Source: Bacteroidota bacterium (lineage in GTDB: Bacteria; Bacteroidota; Bacteroidia; Chitinophagales; Chitinophagaceae). From it: a stretch of 59,197 nucleotides of DNA. A program made the translations under genes and the position numbers. Shown here piece by piece: positions 51,562 to 59,197 of the stretch (its first letter is position 1; each line of letters opens with the position of its first letter). The notes under the pieces were generated by a model, which was not told where the DNA came from, ran no database searches, and saw only the letters and a list, made by a program, of their open reading frames with translations. The stretch spans positions 123,878 through 183,074 of the forward strand of contig JAFDYD010000044.1 of the NCBI GenBank assembly GCA_018267615.1, in the 5' to 3' direction.

Positions 51562-54468
51562 CTACCTAATCAGCACAAAACTTCCCTTGGCAGTAAAATT
51601 TCCTTTTTCATTCGATCCGGAAATAACATATACATAAACGCCGGCATTTGCATAATCACCGCCGAACATTCCATTCCAACCCTGGCTGATATTGCGGGTC
51701 GAGAAAACTTTATTTCCCCACCTGTCATAAATGGAAAATTCCGTGAGCAGTATTGTAACATCGGGAGGAATTCTGAATACATCATTTTTCCCATCTCCAT
51801 TTGGCGTAAAGGCATTGGGCATGTACAAAGGTCCACTCATTTTAATGTTAGAAGTTTTGCTTGCGGTGCATCCATTTACGCCGGTTGCATTCAGTGTTAA
51901 CAAAGTATTTTCGGTTAAGGGAATAGTTGTTGGTGTTAACGACATCGGATCTGTCAACACGGTTGAGGGACTCCATTGGTAAGAACCTATATCGCCGGAG
52001 ATGATCGCATTCATTTGCACCACGCTTCCTCGTTTGACAATGGTATCGGCGGGACTAATATTAATAACCGGCAAATCTTTTATACCAATCGCTACGATAT
52101 TCGAATTCAGCGACTGCACGGAACAAGCGTTCGTACCCGGAAGAAGTGTGCAGCTTATATTATCTCCGTTTTTCAAAGTACTACTCGTAAACACGGGATT
52201 GTTGTTACCTGTAATACTACCATTTATCTTCCATTGATATGATGGAGAAGTTCCAGCGTTGTCAGCAGTCGCGGTAAAATTTATATTTGTTCCTGAACAC
52301 ACATCGTTATCTGAAGCGGCGATTGTTATAGACGGACTTACCGCATTGGTAACGGTCATTACTATATCATTAGATAAAGTGACGGGGTGAACGATGCATG
52401 TCAATGCAGGATCACTCGTCAATACACAATCCACCACATCTCCGTTCACCAGTGTTGAACTGCTAAACGTCGTGCTATTCGTTCCTACATCAATGCCATT
52501 CACGCGCCATTGATATGTTGGACTTCCACTTGCATTCGTGGGGTTCGCGGTGAAGGTTGCTAATGTCCCTGTGCAGATATTGGTAGAACCAGTTGATATA
52601 CTCAATGCAGGATCAACGGGTGAAGCTACGCGCACCTGGATGATATTGGAATTAATTCCTCCTGCGGTACAAGGACTGTTATCGGTAAATGTACAACTCA
52701 CAAAATCTCCATCTTTAAATGTATTGCCGCTATATGTTGCGCTGTTGGTTCCTACATCGGCTCCATTTAATTTCCATTGAAACAGCGGGCTGCCATGACC
52801 GTTAGCTACTGTTGCAAAAAAAGTAATGTCAATTCCGGCACAAACGGAAACTACATTAGATGAAATACTAATAGTGGGAGGTACTGTATTACTAACGCTC
52901 ATGGTCAAGCTATTACTTGATGCTGAGTAAGGAACACAATATTCCGTGGTATTGAATGTACAGGTGATCACATCTCCGTCTGCTATATCAGATGCAGCAT
53001 ACGTATCAGTATTTGTTCCAACCTGCACTCCATTTTTCTGCCAGGTATAACTGGGATGATCACCCGCTATATTTGTTGTGGCTGTAAATTTTACATTTGT
53101 GCCAGAGCAAATGGTTAATGATGGAGTGTTGATGCTAATTGTTGGAATCGTTGGTGTCAAAAGATTTGCCGACAATTTGATTATCCAAAAATCACCGGCC
53201 GACAGAGATGGCTGGTGAATAGGATGATAGCCGGGAATATCGGTGGATACTGCAACTCCTGCTACGATATATCCGCCATCCGGAGTGGGTTTCACAGCAT
53301 AGGCTTCATCAGTATTATTTCCTCCCATGATCTTCTCCCATTCAAGATCGCCTGTGCTATTTATTTTCACCACCCAATAATCATGGTACTCCACATGACA
53401 TGTTACCTGCCCATCAAGTGATTCGGCAAAACCTGCAATCACATATCCACCATCCGGTGTAAGTTCAATTGCATAAGCCTGCTCGTTAAAACTCCCGCCA
53501 TAACACTTTTGCCATTGTATATTTCCTGCTGCATCTAGTTTCACAACCCAGTCATCCGCGTCACCATGGCTGCCGGAAACATTGCCGTCATTGCCACTTG
53601 TAAAACCGGCAAAGATAAATCCGCCATCTGTTGTTTTTTGAACGGACCACGCCTGGTCATATGCGCTGCTTCCAAAACATTTCTGCCATTGCAAAACACC
53701 TGCGCTGTTCAACTTAATTAGCCAGCAGTCACCCGCACCATGATTACCATTTACATCTCCATCATTTGACATCGTGTAGCCTGCAACGACATAACCACCA
53801 TCCGCAGCTACCGCCAATGAATATGCTTCTTCATCTTCGCTTCCACCATAACATTTTTGCCATTGTATATTTCCTGTTGCATCAATTTTCAAAACCCAAA
53901 AATCTCTCTTACCGTGATTGCCACTCACATCTCCATCGTTGGATTCAGTAAGACCGGCCAGGAGATATCCGCCGTCGCTGGTGATCTGCAAACCATAGAG
54001 ATAATCATTTAGACTTCCGCCATAATTTCTTCTCCATTGGATATTGCCATTTTTATCCAACTTAACGACCCAATAATCCATCGCTCCTTTATTACCGACA
54101 ATGTCTCCATCGATTGAAACGCTACTGCCCCCGACAATATATCCACCATCTGCTGTCTGATGAATTACATGTCCAAAATCCCAATTGCTTCCGCCAAGAG
54201 ATTTTTGCCATTGTATATTTCCTGCCGCATCTATTTTTATAACCCAAAAATCCCAAGTTCCATGCCAGCCGGTAATATCTCCATCATTAGAACCATTATA
54301 ACCTGCAAGAATATAACCGCCATCGGGAGTTACTTCTACCGACCATGCATAGTCGCCACCGCTGCCGCCATAGCATTTCTGCCATTCGATCACCGGGCCC
54401 TGGGCGCAGAGCATGTTGGTCAGCATGATTAAAACAATGGTTGCAAAAAAAGCTTTTATAAAATGCAT
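51562..54468 (-). CDS. Type IX-secreted protein: seven-repeat propeller, Ig-like domains, type B CTD
   Basis: A 968-residue exported protein. After a signal peptide, seven repeats of about 58 residues follow (roughly 28-440), each with WQKCYGGS, then DGGYIVAGY and DFWVIKIDAAGNIQ. Seven units imply a seven-bladed beta-propeller. About four Ig-like domains follow (roughly 445-810), each with a CSGTNVKFTA-type strand and YQWKLNGADVGTN. A further bundle precedes the type B sorting domain, MPNAFTPNGDGKNDVFRIP and IYDRWGNKVFST. It should be carried by the type IX secretion system to the surface or medium. Ligand unknown. Confidence 0.93.
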   Translation of the reverse strand: MHFIKAFFATIVLIMLTNMLCAQGPVIEWQKCYGGSGGDYAWSVEVTPDGGYILAGYNGSNDGDITGWHGTWDFWVIKIDAAGNIQWQKSLGGSNWDFGHVIHQTADGGYIVGGSSVSIDGDIVGNKGAMDYWVVKLDKNGNIQWRRNYGGSLNDYLYGLQITSDGGYLLAGLTESNDGDVSGNHGKRDFWVLKIDATGNIQWQKCYGGSEDEEAYSLAVAADGGYVVAGYTMSNDGDVNGNHGAGDCWLIKLNSAGVLQWQKCFGSSAYDQAWSVQKTTDGGFIFAGFTSGNDGNVSGSHGDADDWVVKLDAAGNIQWQKCYGGSFNEQAYAIELTPDGGYVIAGFAESLDGQVTCHVEYHDYWVVKINSTGDLEWEKIMGGNNTDEAYAVKPTPDGGYIVAGVAVSTDIPGYHPIHQPSLSAGDFWIIKLSANLLTPTIPTISINTPSLTICSGTNVKFTATTNIAGDHPSYTWQKNGVQVGTNTDTYAASDIADGDVITCTFNTTEYCVPYSASSNSLTMSVSNTVPPTISISSNVVSVCAGIDITFFATVANGHGSPLFQWKLNGADVGTNSATYSGNTFKDGDFVSCTFTDNSPCTAGGINSNIIQVRVASPVDPALSISTGSTNICTGTLATFTANPTNASGSPTYQWRVNGIDVGTNSTTFSSSTLVNGDVVDCVLTSDPALTCIVHPVTLSNDIVMTVTNAVSPSITIAASDNDVCSGTNINFTATADNAGTSPSYQWKINGSITGNNNPVFTSSTLKNGDNISCTLLPGTNACSVQSLNSNIVAIGIKDLPVINISPADTIVKRGSVVQMNAIISGDIGSYQWSPSTVLTDPMSLTPTTIPLTENTLLTLNATGVNGCTASKTSNIKMSGPLYMPNAFTPNGDGKNDVFRIPPDVTILLTEFSIYDRWGNKVFSTRNISQGWNGMFGGDYANAGVYVYVISGSNEKGNFTAKGSFVLIR

Positions 54469-54510
54469 GGCATAAATCGGTCTACCAAAGATGGTACATT
54501 TGGTAATGTC

Positions 54511-54671
54511 TCAGTTCGATTTTTTTGAGAGGTGGAAGGTGTTTGGGGTAAGGTATGGCAGAGCTCATTTTCTACTCATGGTTTTTATTTTTCAGCCTAA
54601 ACAACATCATCAATTAACAGCTGTCATACCTTATACTCTACACCTTCCACCTCTCAAAAAAATCAAACTGA
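54511..54671. repeat. Inverted repeat with 51-base arms
   Basis: Left arm 54511-54561 (TCAGTTCGATTTTTTTGAGAGG...) and right arm to 54671 agree over long stretches, with one interrupted block. The units include GGAAGGT and TAAGGTATG, shared with 29321-29380. It fills about half of the 358-base gap 54469-54826. Right of it I see only AT-rich sequence, no gene. Confidence 0.88.
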
Positions 54672-54826
54672 AATACTACCTATGTTCTTACGGTGCAAGG
54701 ATAAGATAAAAACTAAATTTCAGCAGATTTAGTATGACATATACTAATATATGAATGCTGAAATAAATTCTGTCATTGCCTTGAAGTTGAAAGCATTTAT
54801 TATTGATCGTTACATGGTTAGTTCAT

Positions 54827-55153
54827 TCAAACATTATTCAGCGCCTGCTGAATATATTGGGCAGGAACCACACCCGATTGCCGCCATTTTATTTCCCCTT
54901 TTTTGAATATCACCAATGTCGGCACACTTTGTATTTTGAACGCTGCGGCAGTATGCGGACTCTTATCAATATCTACTTTGATGATGGTAACACTGTCGCC
55001 CATTTTGTTTTTTACTTCTTTCAAAATCGGCGGCATCATTTTACAAGGGCCACACCATTCAGCGGAGAAATCGACCAACACCGGTTTGTCACCGTTGATC
55101 AATTGCTGAAATTTATTCATCACCTCTTCCATGATAAATTCTTTTAAGTACAT
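54827..55153 (-). CDS. Thioredoxin
   Basis: A 108-residue thioredoxin with WCGPC at residues 33-37 (FSAEWCGPCKMM) and cis-Pro in VPTLVIFKKG. It reduces protein disulfides, and could serve peroxiredoxin or the bacilliredoxin pathway. Alternative starts at 55132 and 55120 cannot be excluded. Confidence 0.9.
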   Translation of the reverse strand: MYLKEFIMEEVMNKFQQLINGDKPVLVDFSAEWCGPCKMMPPILKEVKNKMGDSVTIIKVDIDKSPHTAAAFKIQSVPTLVIFKKGEIKWRQSGVVPAQYIQQALNNV

Positions 55154-55169
55154 ATCAAGTTACGAATAA

Positions 55170-55267
55170 TTTGAAATCAGAACTACGTCATTTCGAATCC
55201 GCCAGCGGCGATTTAGATTATTTTTAATGTTATGGCGGATTCGAAATGACGTAGTTCTAATTTCAAA
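55170..55267. repeat. Inverted repeat, 35-base arms
   Basis: Arms of about 35 bases (left from 55170, TTTGAAATCAGAACTACGTC...; right to 55267) differ at one position. The loop is AT-rich. It lies in the divergent 319-base gap between thioredoxin and DUF2235 genes; no other feature seen there. Confidence 0.9.
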
Positions 55268-55472
55268 CTCTGCCACTATCAGTTCAATAACGATTCCGAA
55301 AGAAGTCCGTTAACAAATGAATGACTACATGTAAATATGTACCGGTTATAAGAATAAATCTTATCCTGTCTATATTTTATGATTTAATAACTTTAACATC
55401 CGCTTTTCCTCTGTTTGTTCACGCTTGTATTTTTAATAATCCAAGATGAGAAGCGATCATTAAATCAAAAAA

Positions 55473-56732
55473 ATGAAGCGTATCATCACCTGCAACGATG
55501 GCACATGGAACAAACCAAATACCATTGACGATGGAGCCGGTGTAATGACAAACGTTGAAAAAATTTACAAATGCATTTCGGATGTTGATCGCAAGGGAAT
55601 AACCCAGTTAAAATTTTATGATGAAGGTGTTGGCACCGGACCAGGATTCTGGAATAAGATGGTTGGTGGTGTTACCGGTGCGGGCATCGACAAAAACATA
55701 AAAGATTCTTACAAATTTTTAATGTGGAACTATGAGCCGGGTGATGAAATATATCTTTTCGGATTTAGCCGCGGCGCTTATACTGCCAGGAGTCTCGGCG
55801 GACTTGTCCGCAACTGTGGCATACTCCGGCCCGAAAATCTTCACCTCGTAGATGAAGCGTATGAGCTTTACCGTGATAGAACGATATTGGCGCATCCTAA
55901 TTCTGATACAATGCGCTCCTTCCGTCGTCAATATGCTCATAACGGTAATGGTGAAACGCAAATAAAATGCATCGGTGTATGGGATACCGTCGGCGCACTT
56001 GGTATTCCATTGCATTTCTATCAACTCTCGAATAAAGAACGATACAGGTTCCATGATGTAACGCTAAGCGATTGGGTAAAGAATGCTTTTCACGCACTCG
56101 CGATCGATGAGCGCAGAAAAACTTTTTCTCCAACGCTCTGGGAAACGAGCAAGACGATGCCAAAAGAAAACAGGATGGAACAGGTTTGGTTTTCGGGCGT
56201 GCATTCGAATATCGGCGGTGGTTACAAACAAAATGGATTGAGCGATATTACGCTGGAATGGATGATGAAAAAGACTTCGTTACTCGGACTGCATTTCAAC
56301 AGGGCTGAGTTGAGGGATGATTCACCGAAGCAGGAAGAAATTCATCTTTGTCCAACACTAAAAGGATTTATGCGCGATTCAATGAGGGATTTCTGGATCT
56401 ATCGTTTTATGGAAAAAGCGCAATGGCGAATTATGTTGTATAAGCGCGATGGACAGGATCCATCAAAAATTTGTCTCGATACACTTGGCCGCAAAATGGA
56501 CGCACACAATACAAATGAAAGGTTACATGCATCTGCATATGACCGGTTTCATTTAAACTTCGACAAAAAAACTTCGCCATTCTTACAGGAAACGATAAAA
56601 AAATTTTTCGATGGAAGCAATATCGATACTGTGGCAAATGATGAAATTGACAGGCAAAAAATTGAATTGGAAAATGCAGGAGATGATCTTGCGAAGGGTA
56701 TTAAAGTGAGGAAGGTGAGGGCGAGAGGATGA
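55473..56732 (+). CDS. DUF2235 alpha/beta-hydrolase-like protein
   Basis: A 419-residue hydrolase-like protein. The N-terminal CNDGTWNKPNT (residues 7-17) and the nucleophile motif GFSRGAY (97-103, Ser99) are the DUF2235 pattern. GVWDTVGALGIP and HALAIDERR follow. Related proteins include type VI secretion phospholipase effectors, but no secretion genes or immunity gene are here. It has no signal peptide. Confidence 0.88.
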   Translation: MKRIITCNDGTWNKPNTIDDGAGVMTNVEKIYKCISDVDRKGITQLKFYDEGVGTGPGFWNKMVGGVTGAGIDKNIKDSYKFLMWNYEPGDEIYLFGFSRGAYTARSLGGLVRNCGILRPENLHLVDEAYELYRDRTILAHPNSDTMRSFRRQYAHNGNGETQIKCIGVWDTVGALGIPLHFYQLSNKERYRFHDVTLSDWVKNAFHALAIDERRKTFSPTLWETSKTMPKENRMEQVWFSGVHSNIGGGYKQNGLSDITLEWMMKKTSLLGLHFNRAELRDDSPKQEEIHLCPTLKGFMRDSMRDFWIYRFMEKAQWRIMLYKRDGQDPSKICLDTLGRKMDAHNTNERLHASAYDRFHLNFDKKTSPFLQETIKKFFDGSNIDTVANDEIDRQKIELENAGDDLAKGIKVRKVRARG

Positions 56733-56801
56733 CTTCTGATGCAGTTTGAGAAAATAGTGAATGTGTGCGAGTAAAAATTGTGTCTGCTTTATTTTTCACA
56801 A

Positions 56802-57314
56802 TCATGAAACTTTATAAAGGTTAAGATGACAACAAACTTCTGATGAATACCAGTCGTTCCAAGTCTGAAAACAATGATGCTCAATATGAGTTATTTCATT
56901 TTTATAATCTGATTTCAGATGCTCAAGTCGTCCGTCATTCTTGCCTTTAATTTTGTCAATCAATACGCAGAAGAATTTTTCATACGTTGCCGGAAGCCTT
57001 TTCAATTTTTCAATGTCTGCCTGGTAAGCAAAAATTGTATCCCGAAGTTTGAGTTCAATAACTAAATAAGTGTCGCCTGCTTTGAAGCATATGTCCGAAG
57101 GGCCTCCATCACCTAAATTCATTTCGCGTTTCCATTCAACATCCAGCATACCGAAAATGCTGAATCGATTATGATAAATGTCCTTTCCCATGCAAAAAGC
57201 TGTATACAATTCTGGTGCAAAGAAAATACCCTTCCCATTTGTTTTATTGAGTTCGATGTCAATTGTAGTAACAGTATTTTTGATTGTTTGAAAGAGGGCA
57301 GTTTGGTCGGTCAT
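56802..57314 (-). CDS. PD-(D/E)XK-like nuclease-fold protein
   Basis: A 170-residue protein with the arrangement E35 (FAPELY), D74 (GPSDICF) and E87-x-K89 (YLVIELKL), which matches the PD-(D/E)XK nuclease core. Family and substrate unknown. It may be a restriction-like or repair enzyme, or an inactive relative. ATG 57314 is chosen. It lies next to a predicted membrane protein; together they look like a small accessory module. Confidence 0.65.
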   Translation of the reverse strand: MTDQTALFQTIKNTVTTIDIELNKTNGKGIFFAPELYTAFCMGKDIYHNRFSIFGMLDVEWKREMNLGDGGPSDICFKAGDTYLVIELKLRDTIFAYQADIEKLKRLPATYEKFFCVLIDKIKGKNDGRLEHLKSDYKNEITHIEHHCFQTWNDWYSSEVCCHLNLYKVS

Positions 57315-57503
57315 ATGATTGCGGTTTACGTCCAAAGCTTTGCAATTGTTTGGCAATTTGGAAAACGTTCAGCTCAGCATCGAAGCAGATTAAAGAAATG
57401 AAGTTAAATATAACATCCAAAAGTTTATCCAAGTGCATGTAATTGATGAGATATCTTGTTAATTCAAATAACGAAAAACTTCTTGTTGACTATGTATGTC
57501 TCG

Positions 57504-58220
57504 TCACTTCTTGTCAGCAGTGGGTTTAGGTGGAGTTTTGGTTGTGTCGCCTCTTGAAGTCCCGAAGAATATCTTCTTCGCGGAATCTGAAACCGCCACA
57601 ATGGATACTTTCACTTCTTGCTGTTTGTCTGGGAGTGATTCTTGGCTCTTCGTTAACCTTGTTGTTAGTAAAGTTATTGCTGCCCCAATTATACCGCCAA
57701 TCGCTCCTTTTAGAATGTCATACCAAAAGCCATAGCGTTTAAGCTTATACTCTATTCTTGAAATTTTAGTTGCTAGGGATTTTAATTCCGCTTCCTCAAA
57801 TTGTTTCAAGTAGAATTTGTTTCGGTAGTCAATAGCGCCTTTGGGTAGTAAGTATATGTATCGTTTTGCAGAATCTTCAAATATATTCTCGGGCAAACTG
57901 TCTCTCACATGACCATTCAATACAAGAACTTCAATAGCCTCTGTTACCTCAAACCAATTATACTTTGTTATAACTACTTCTTTTGTACTTACTGTGTGCT
58001 GGTTTAAAAAAGTTACTCCTTCTGGATTTTTCTCGTACTTTTTTGGGTTGTTCAATATGTCAACCAATACACCAAATTCTAAATAAGATGTTCCGTACTG
58101 TCTTTTATAAATAGCGGTCATACCCTTTTCTTCACTTCCATGCGCAGTAATTGTCATAGTCGGCTTTGTATAAAGCACTCCCAAAATTGCATGTTCAAGT
58201 ATGTTAATATCGTCTGCCAT
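57504..58220 (-). CDS. Hypothetical single-pass membrane protein
   Basis: A 238-residue protein of unknown family. An N-terminal mixed alpha/beta region (1-140) is followed by a short amphipathic stretch (FEEAELKSLATKISRIEYKLKRY). A single glycine-rich membrane helix follows (ILKGAIGGIIGAAITLL), then a proline- and lysine-rich tail (TTKTPPKPTADKK). It precedes the PD-(D/E)XK-like gene by 189 bases. No homology recalled. Confidence 0.65.
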   Translation of the reverse strand: MADDINILEHAILGVLYTKPTMTITAHGSEEKGMTAIYKRQYGTSYLEFGVLVDILNNPKKYEKNPEGVTFLNQHTVSTKEVVITKYNWFEVTEAIEVLVLNGHVRDSLPENIFEDSAKRYIYLLPKGAIDYRNKFYLKQFEEAELKSLATKISRIEYKLKRYGFWYDILKGAIGGIIGAAITLLTTRLTKSQESLPDKQQEVKVSIVAVSDSAKKIFFGTSRGDTTKTPPKPTADKK

Positions 58221-58306
58221 GTTTTGTCAACCTGATTAAATGTGTCATCTGAACCGAAACACTGTTTCCCATTGGCATTACTGCTGACAATCTTTATTGA
58301 TGAAGC

Positions 58307-58387
58307 GATCTAAAGTGGCTTTTCCAAAGTAACTCTTCCAAAGTTTAAAACTCTGGAAAAGCTACTCTGGAAAAGCCACTTTAGATC
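58307..58387. repeat. Inverted repeat (GATCTAAAGTGGC)
   Basis: Arms of about 40 bases (left from 58307, GATCTAAAGTGGCTTTTCC...; right to 58387) match with four mismatches. A module CTTTTCCA/TGGAAAAG is itself repeated. It lies between the DinB-fold gene end (58416) and the hypothetical membrane protein start. Confidence 0.88.
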
Positions 58388-58415
58388 AATCAACAGAATA
58401 AAACTATTTCCTTTT

Positions 58416-58979
58416 TTATTTCGCAAACAATCTCTCTTGCGGCGGTTTGACATTATTCAGGCGTATATAGATGGTCGTTTGTCCGCGATGATGCGTCTGA
58501 TGTTCGAATACTTTGTTCATCATCGCAAATCTTGTTTCTTCGAATCCAAAAATTTTCTTTTTTTCTCCCCATTTGTTTACATCGGAATTCTTCACAGCAT
58601 TGATACAATAATCATAGCTCGTTGTTACATAATACATCACAGAATCTTTGTTCTGCGCACCGGGACTATGTTCAATATCTGACTGCAAAAAAGCTGGCGG
58701 CTTTTGATCTGAAGCCTGCGACATCAGGAAAAGATTTCCTGCTGCAAGATGAAGCATCTGGTTCGCAAAACTGCGGAGACTGTCAACAGCTTTATATGAA
58801 TATTTATCTGCCGGCATCGTATTCAGGTAGTCGACGGTGTACGCTTTTGCGCGTTCCCAATCTTTTACCATCTGTGCTTTGATATCTTCAGAAGTCAAAG
58901 CCTGCGCATGGCTTTGTAAGGACAAGGCAAATAGATAAAAGGGCAAACAATATGCTACCCTTGCAATCATTTTTTTCAT
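58416..58979 (-). CDS. Secreted DinB-fold protein
   Basis: A 187-residue DinB-like protein with a signal peptide (FALSLQSHAQA) and the metal-site segment FEHQTHHRGQTTIYIRLNNVKPP. It is exported, unlike the DinB gene at 49106. Possible function: a metal-dependent hydrolase or transferase in the periplasm. Confidence 0.85.
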   Translation of the reverse strand: MKKMIARVAYCLPFYLFALSLQSHAQALTSEDIKAQMVKDWERAKAYTVDYLNTMPADKYSYKAVDSLRSFANQMLHLAAGNLFLMSQASDQKPPAFLQSDIEHSPGAQNKDSVMYYVTTSYDYCINAVKNSDVNKWGEKKKIFGFEETRFAMMNKVFEHQTHHRGQTTIYIRLNNVKPPQERLFAK

Positions 58980-59063
58980 GACTAATAAGTTTTAGGCGGC
59001 CAAAGTAGGAAAAAAGAATGAGGCTGGGAATTTTTCCTGCGGGCGAGAGGCGAGTGGGAAACT

Positions 59064-59126
59064 CACTAGCTAGTAGTTACTCACCACTAACCAGTCGCCA
59101 CTAGCCACTAGCTACTCGTCACTAGC
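59064..59126. repeat. Heptad repeat run CACTAGC family
   Basis: Nine consecutive 7-base units (CACTAGC, TAGTAGT, TACTCAC, CACTAAC, CAGTCGC, CACTAGC, CACTAGC, TACTCGT, CACTAGC) span 63 bases. A GAGGCGAGTGG fragment of the inverse orientation precedes it. The 4-unit run at 49997-50024 is related. No gene is seen from 58980 to the window end. Confidence 0.85.
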
Positions 59127-59197
59127 CCTCCGACCCTCGGGTAGTGGGTCAATTTGAAATATAATTTCATCTCTAGATACTTCAACTATGTGTAACT

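Noticed and set aside
55473..56732. Type VI secretion effector call
   Set aside because: No secretion, VgrG or immunity genes nearby; kept only as a family note.

Overview
The window looks like chromosome of a Bacteroidota species, probably of the Chitinophagaceae type; this is inferred from gene content, not from any marker RNA. The evidence is a type IX secretion (type B sorting) C-terminal domain, a FecI/FecR/TonB receptor/DUF4249 uptake locus, DUF5777 and other Bacteroidota-restricted families, promoters resembling TTTG-N19-21-TAnnTTTG, and an AT-leaning composition. I see no rRNA, tRNA, insertion sequence, phage or CRISPR array.

Layout. 0-3 kb: hexuronate uptake and isomerisation (MFS transporter, uxaC). 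3-10 kb: small metabolic and hypothetical genes (duplicated DoxX-like membrane protein, Dabb-fold protein, TauE/SafE exporter, short asparaginase-like protein, peroxiredoxin, DUF6934-like protein, a cysteine-desulfurase-like enzyme). 10-19 kb: one leftward block encoding an ABC exporter (adaptor, TolC-like channel, ATPase, two permeases) followed by an NtrC-type regulator and its histidine kinase; a sigma-54-like promoter with an upstream palindrome precedes the adaptor. 19-21 kb: TPR histidine kinase. 21-27.4 kb: an RND tripartite pump (adaptor, pump, TolC) preceded by an ArsR-type repressor; three related 24-bp dyads flank arsR. 27.8-34.8 kb: rightward SUF iron-sulfur operon sufB-C-D-S-E-sufT-bacilliredoxin-rrf2. 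35-39 kb: a lipoprotein, then a leftward operon of two cytochrome-like lipoproteins, an OB-fold protein, YceI and a DUF5777 barrel. 39.4-44.8 kb: ECF sigma, anti-sigma, STN-containing TonB receptor and DUF4249 lipoprotein. 44.9-59 kb: mixed envelope and accessory genes (START domain, orphan FtsX-like permease, two DinB-fold proteins, alditol-oxidase-like flavoprotein, type IX-secreted seven-repeat propeller protein, thioredoxin, DUF2235 hydrolase, a PD-(D/E)XK-like protein next to a membrane protein).

The most unusual content is intergenic. About two dozen long inverted repeats, many built from a 7- to 9-nt unit (for example GTGAGAC, CAAGGTA, CACTAGC, CTTTGCG, CTATGTG), occupy a large share of the gaps. 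They fall into sequence families that recur kilobases apart, the arms reach 49 bp with no mismatch, and they occur between convergent, co-directional and divergent genes. They therefore cannot all be simple terminators. They also create false N-terminal extensions on several genes. This set is my main candidate for an undescribed system.
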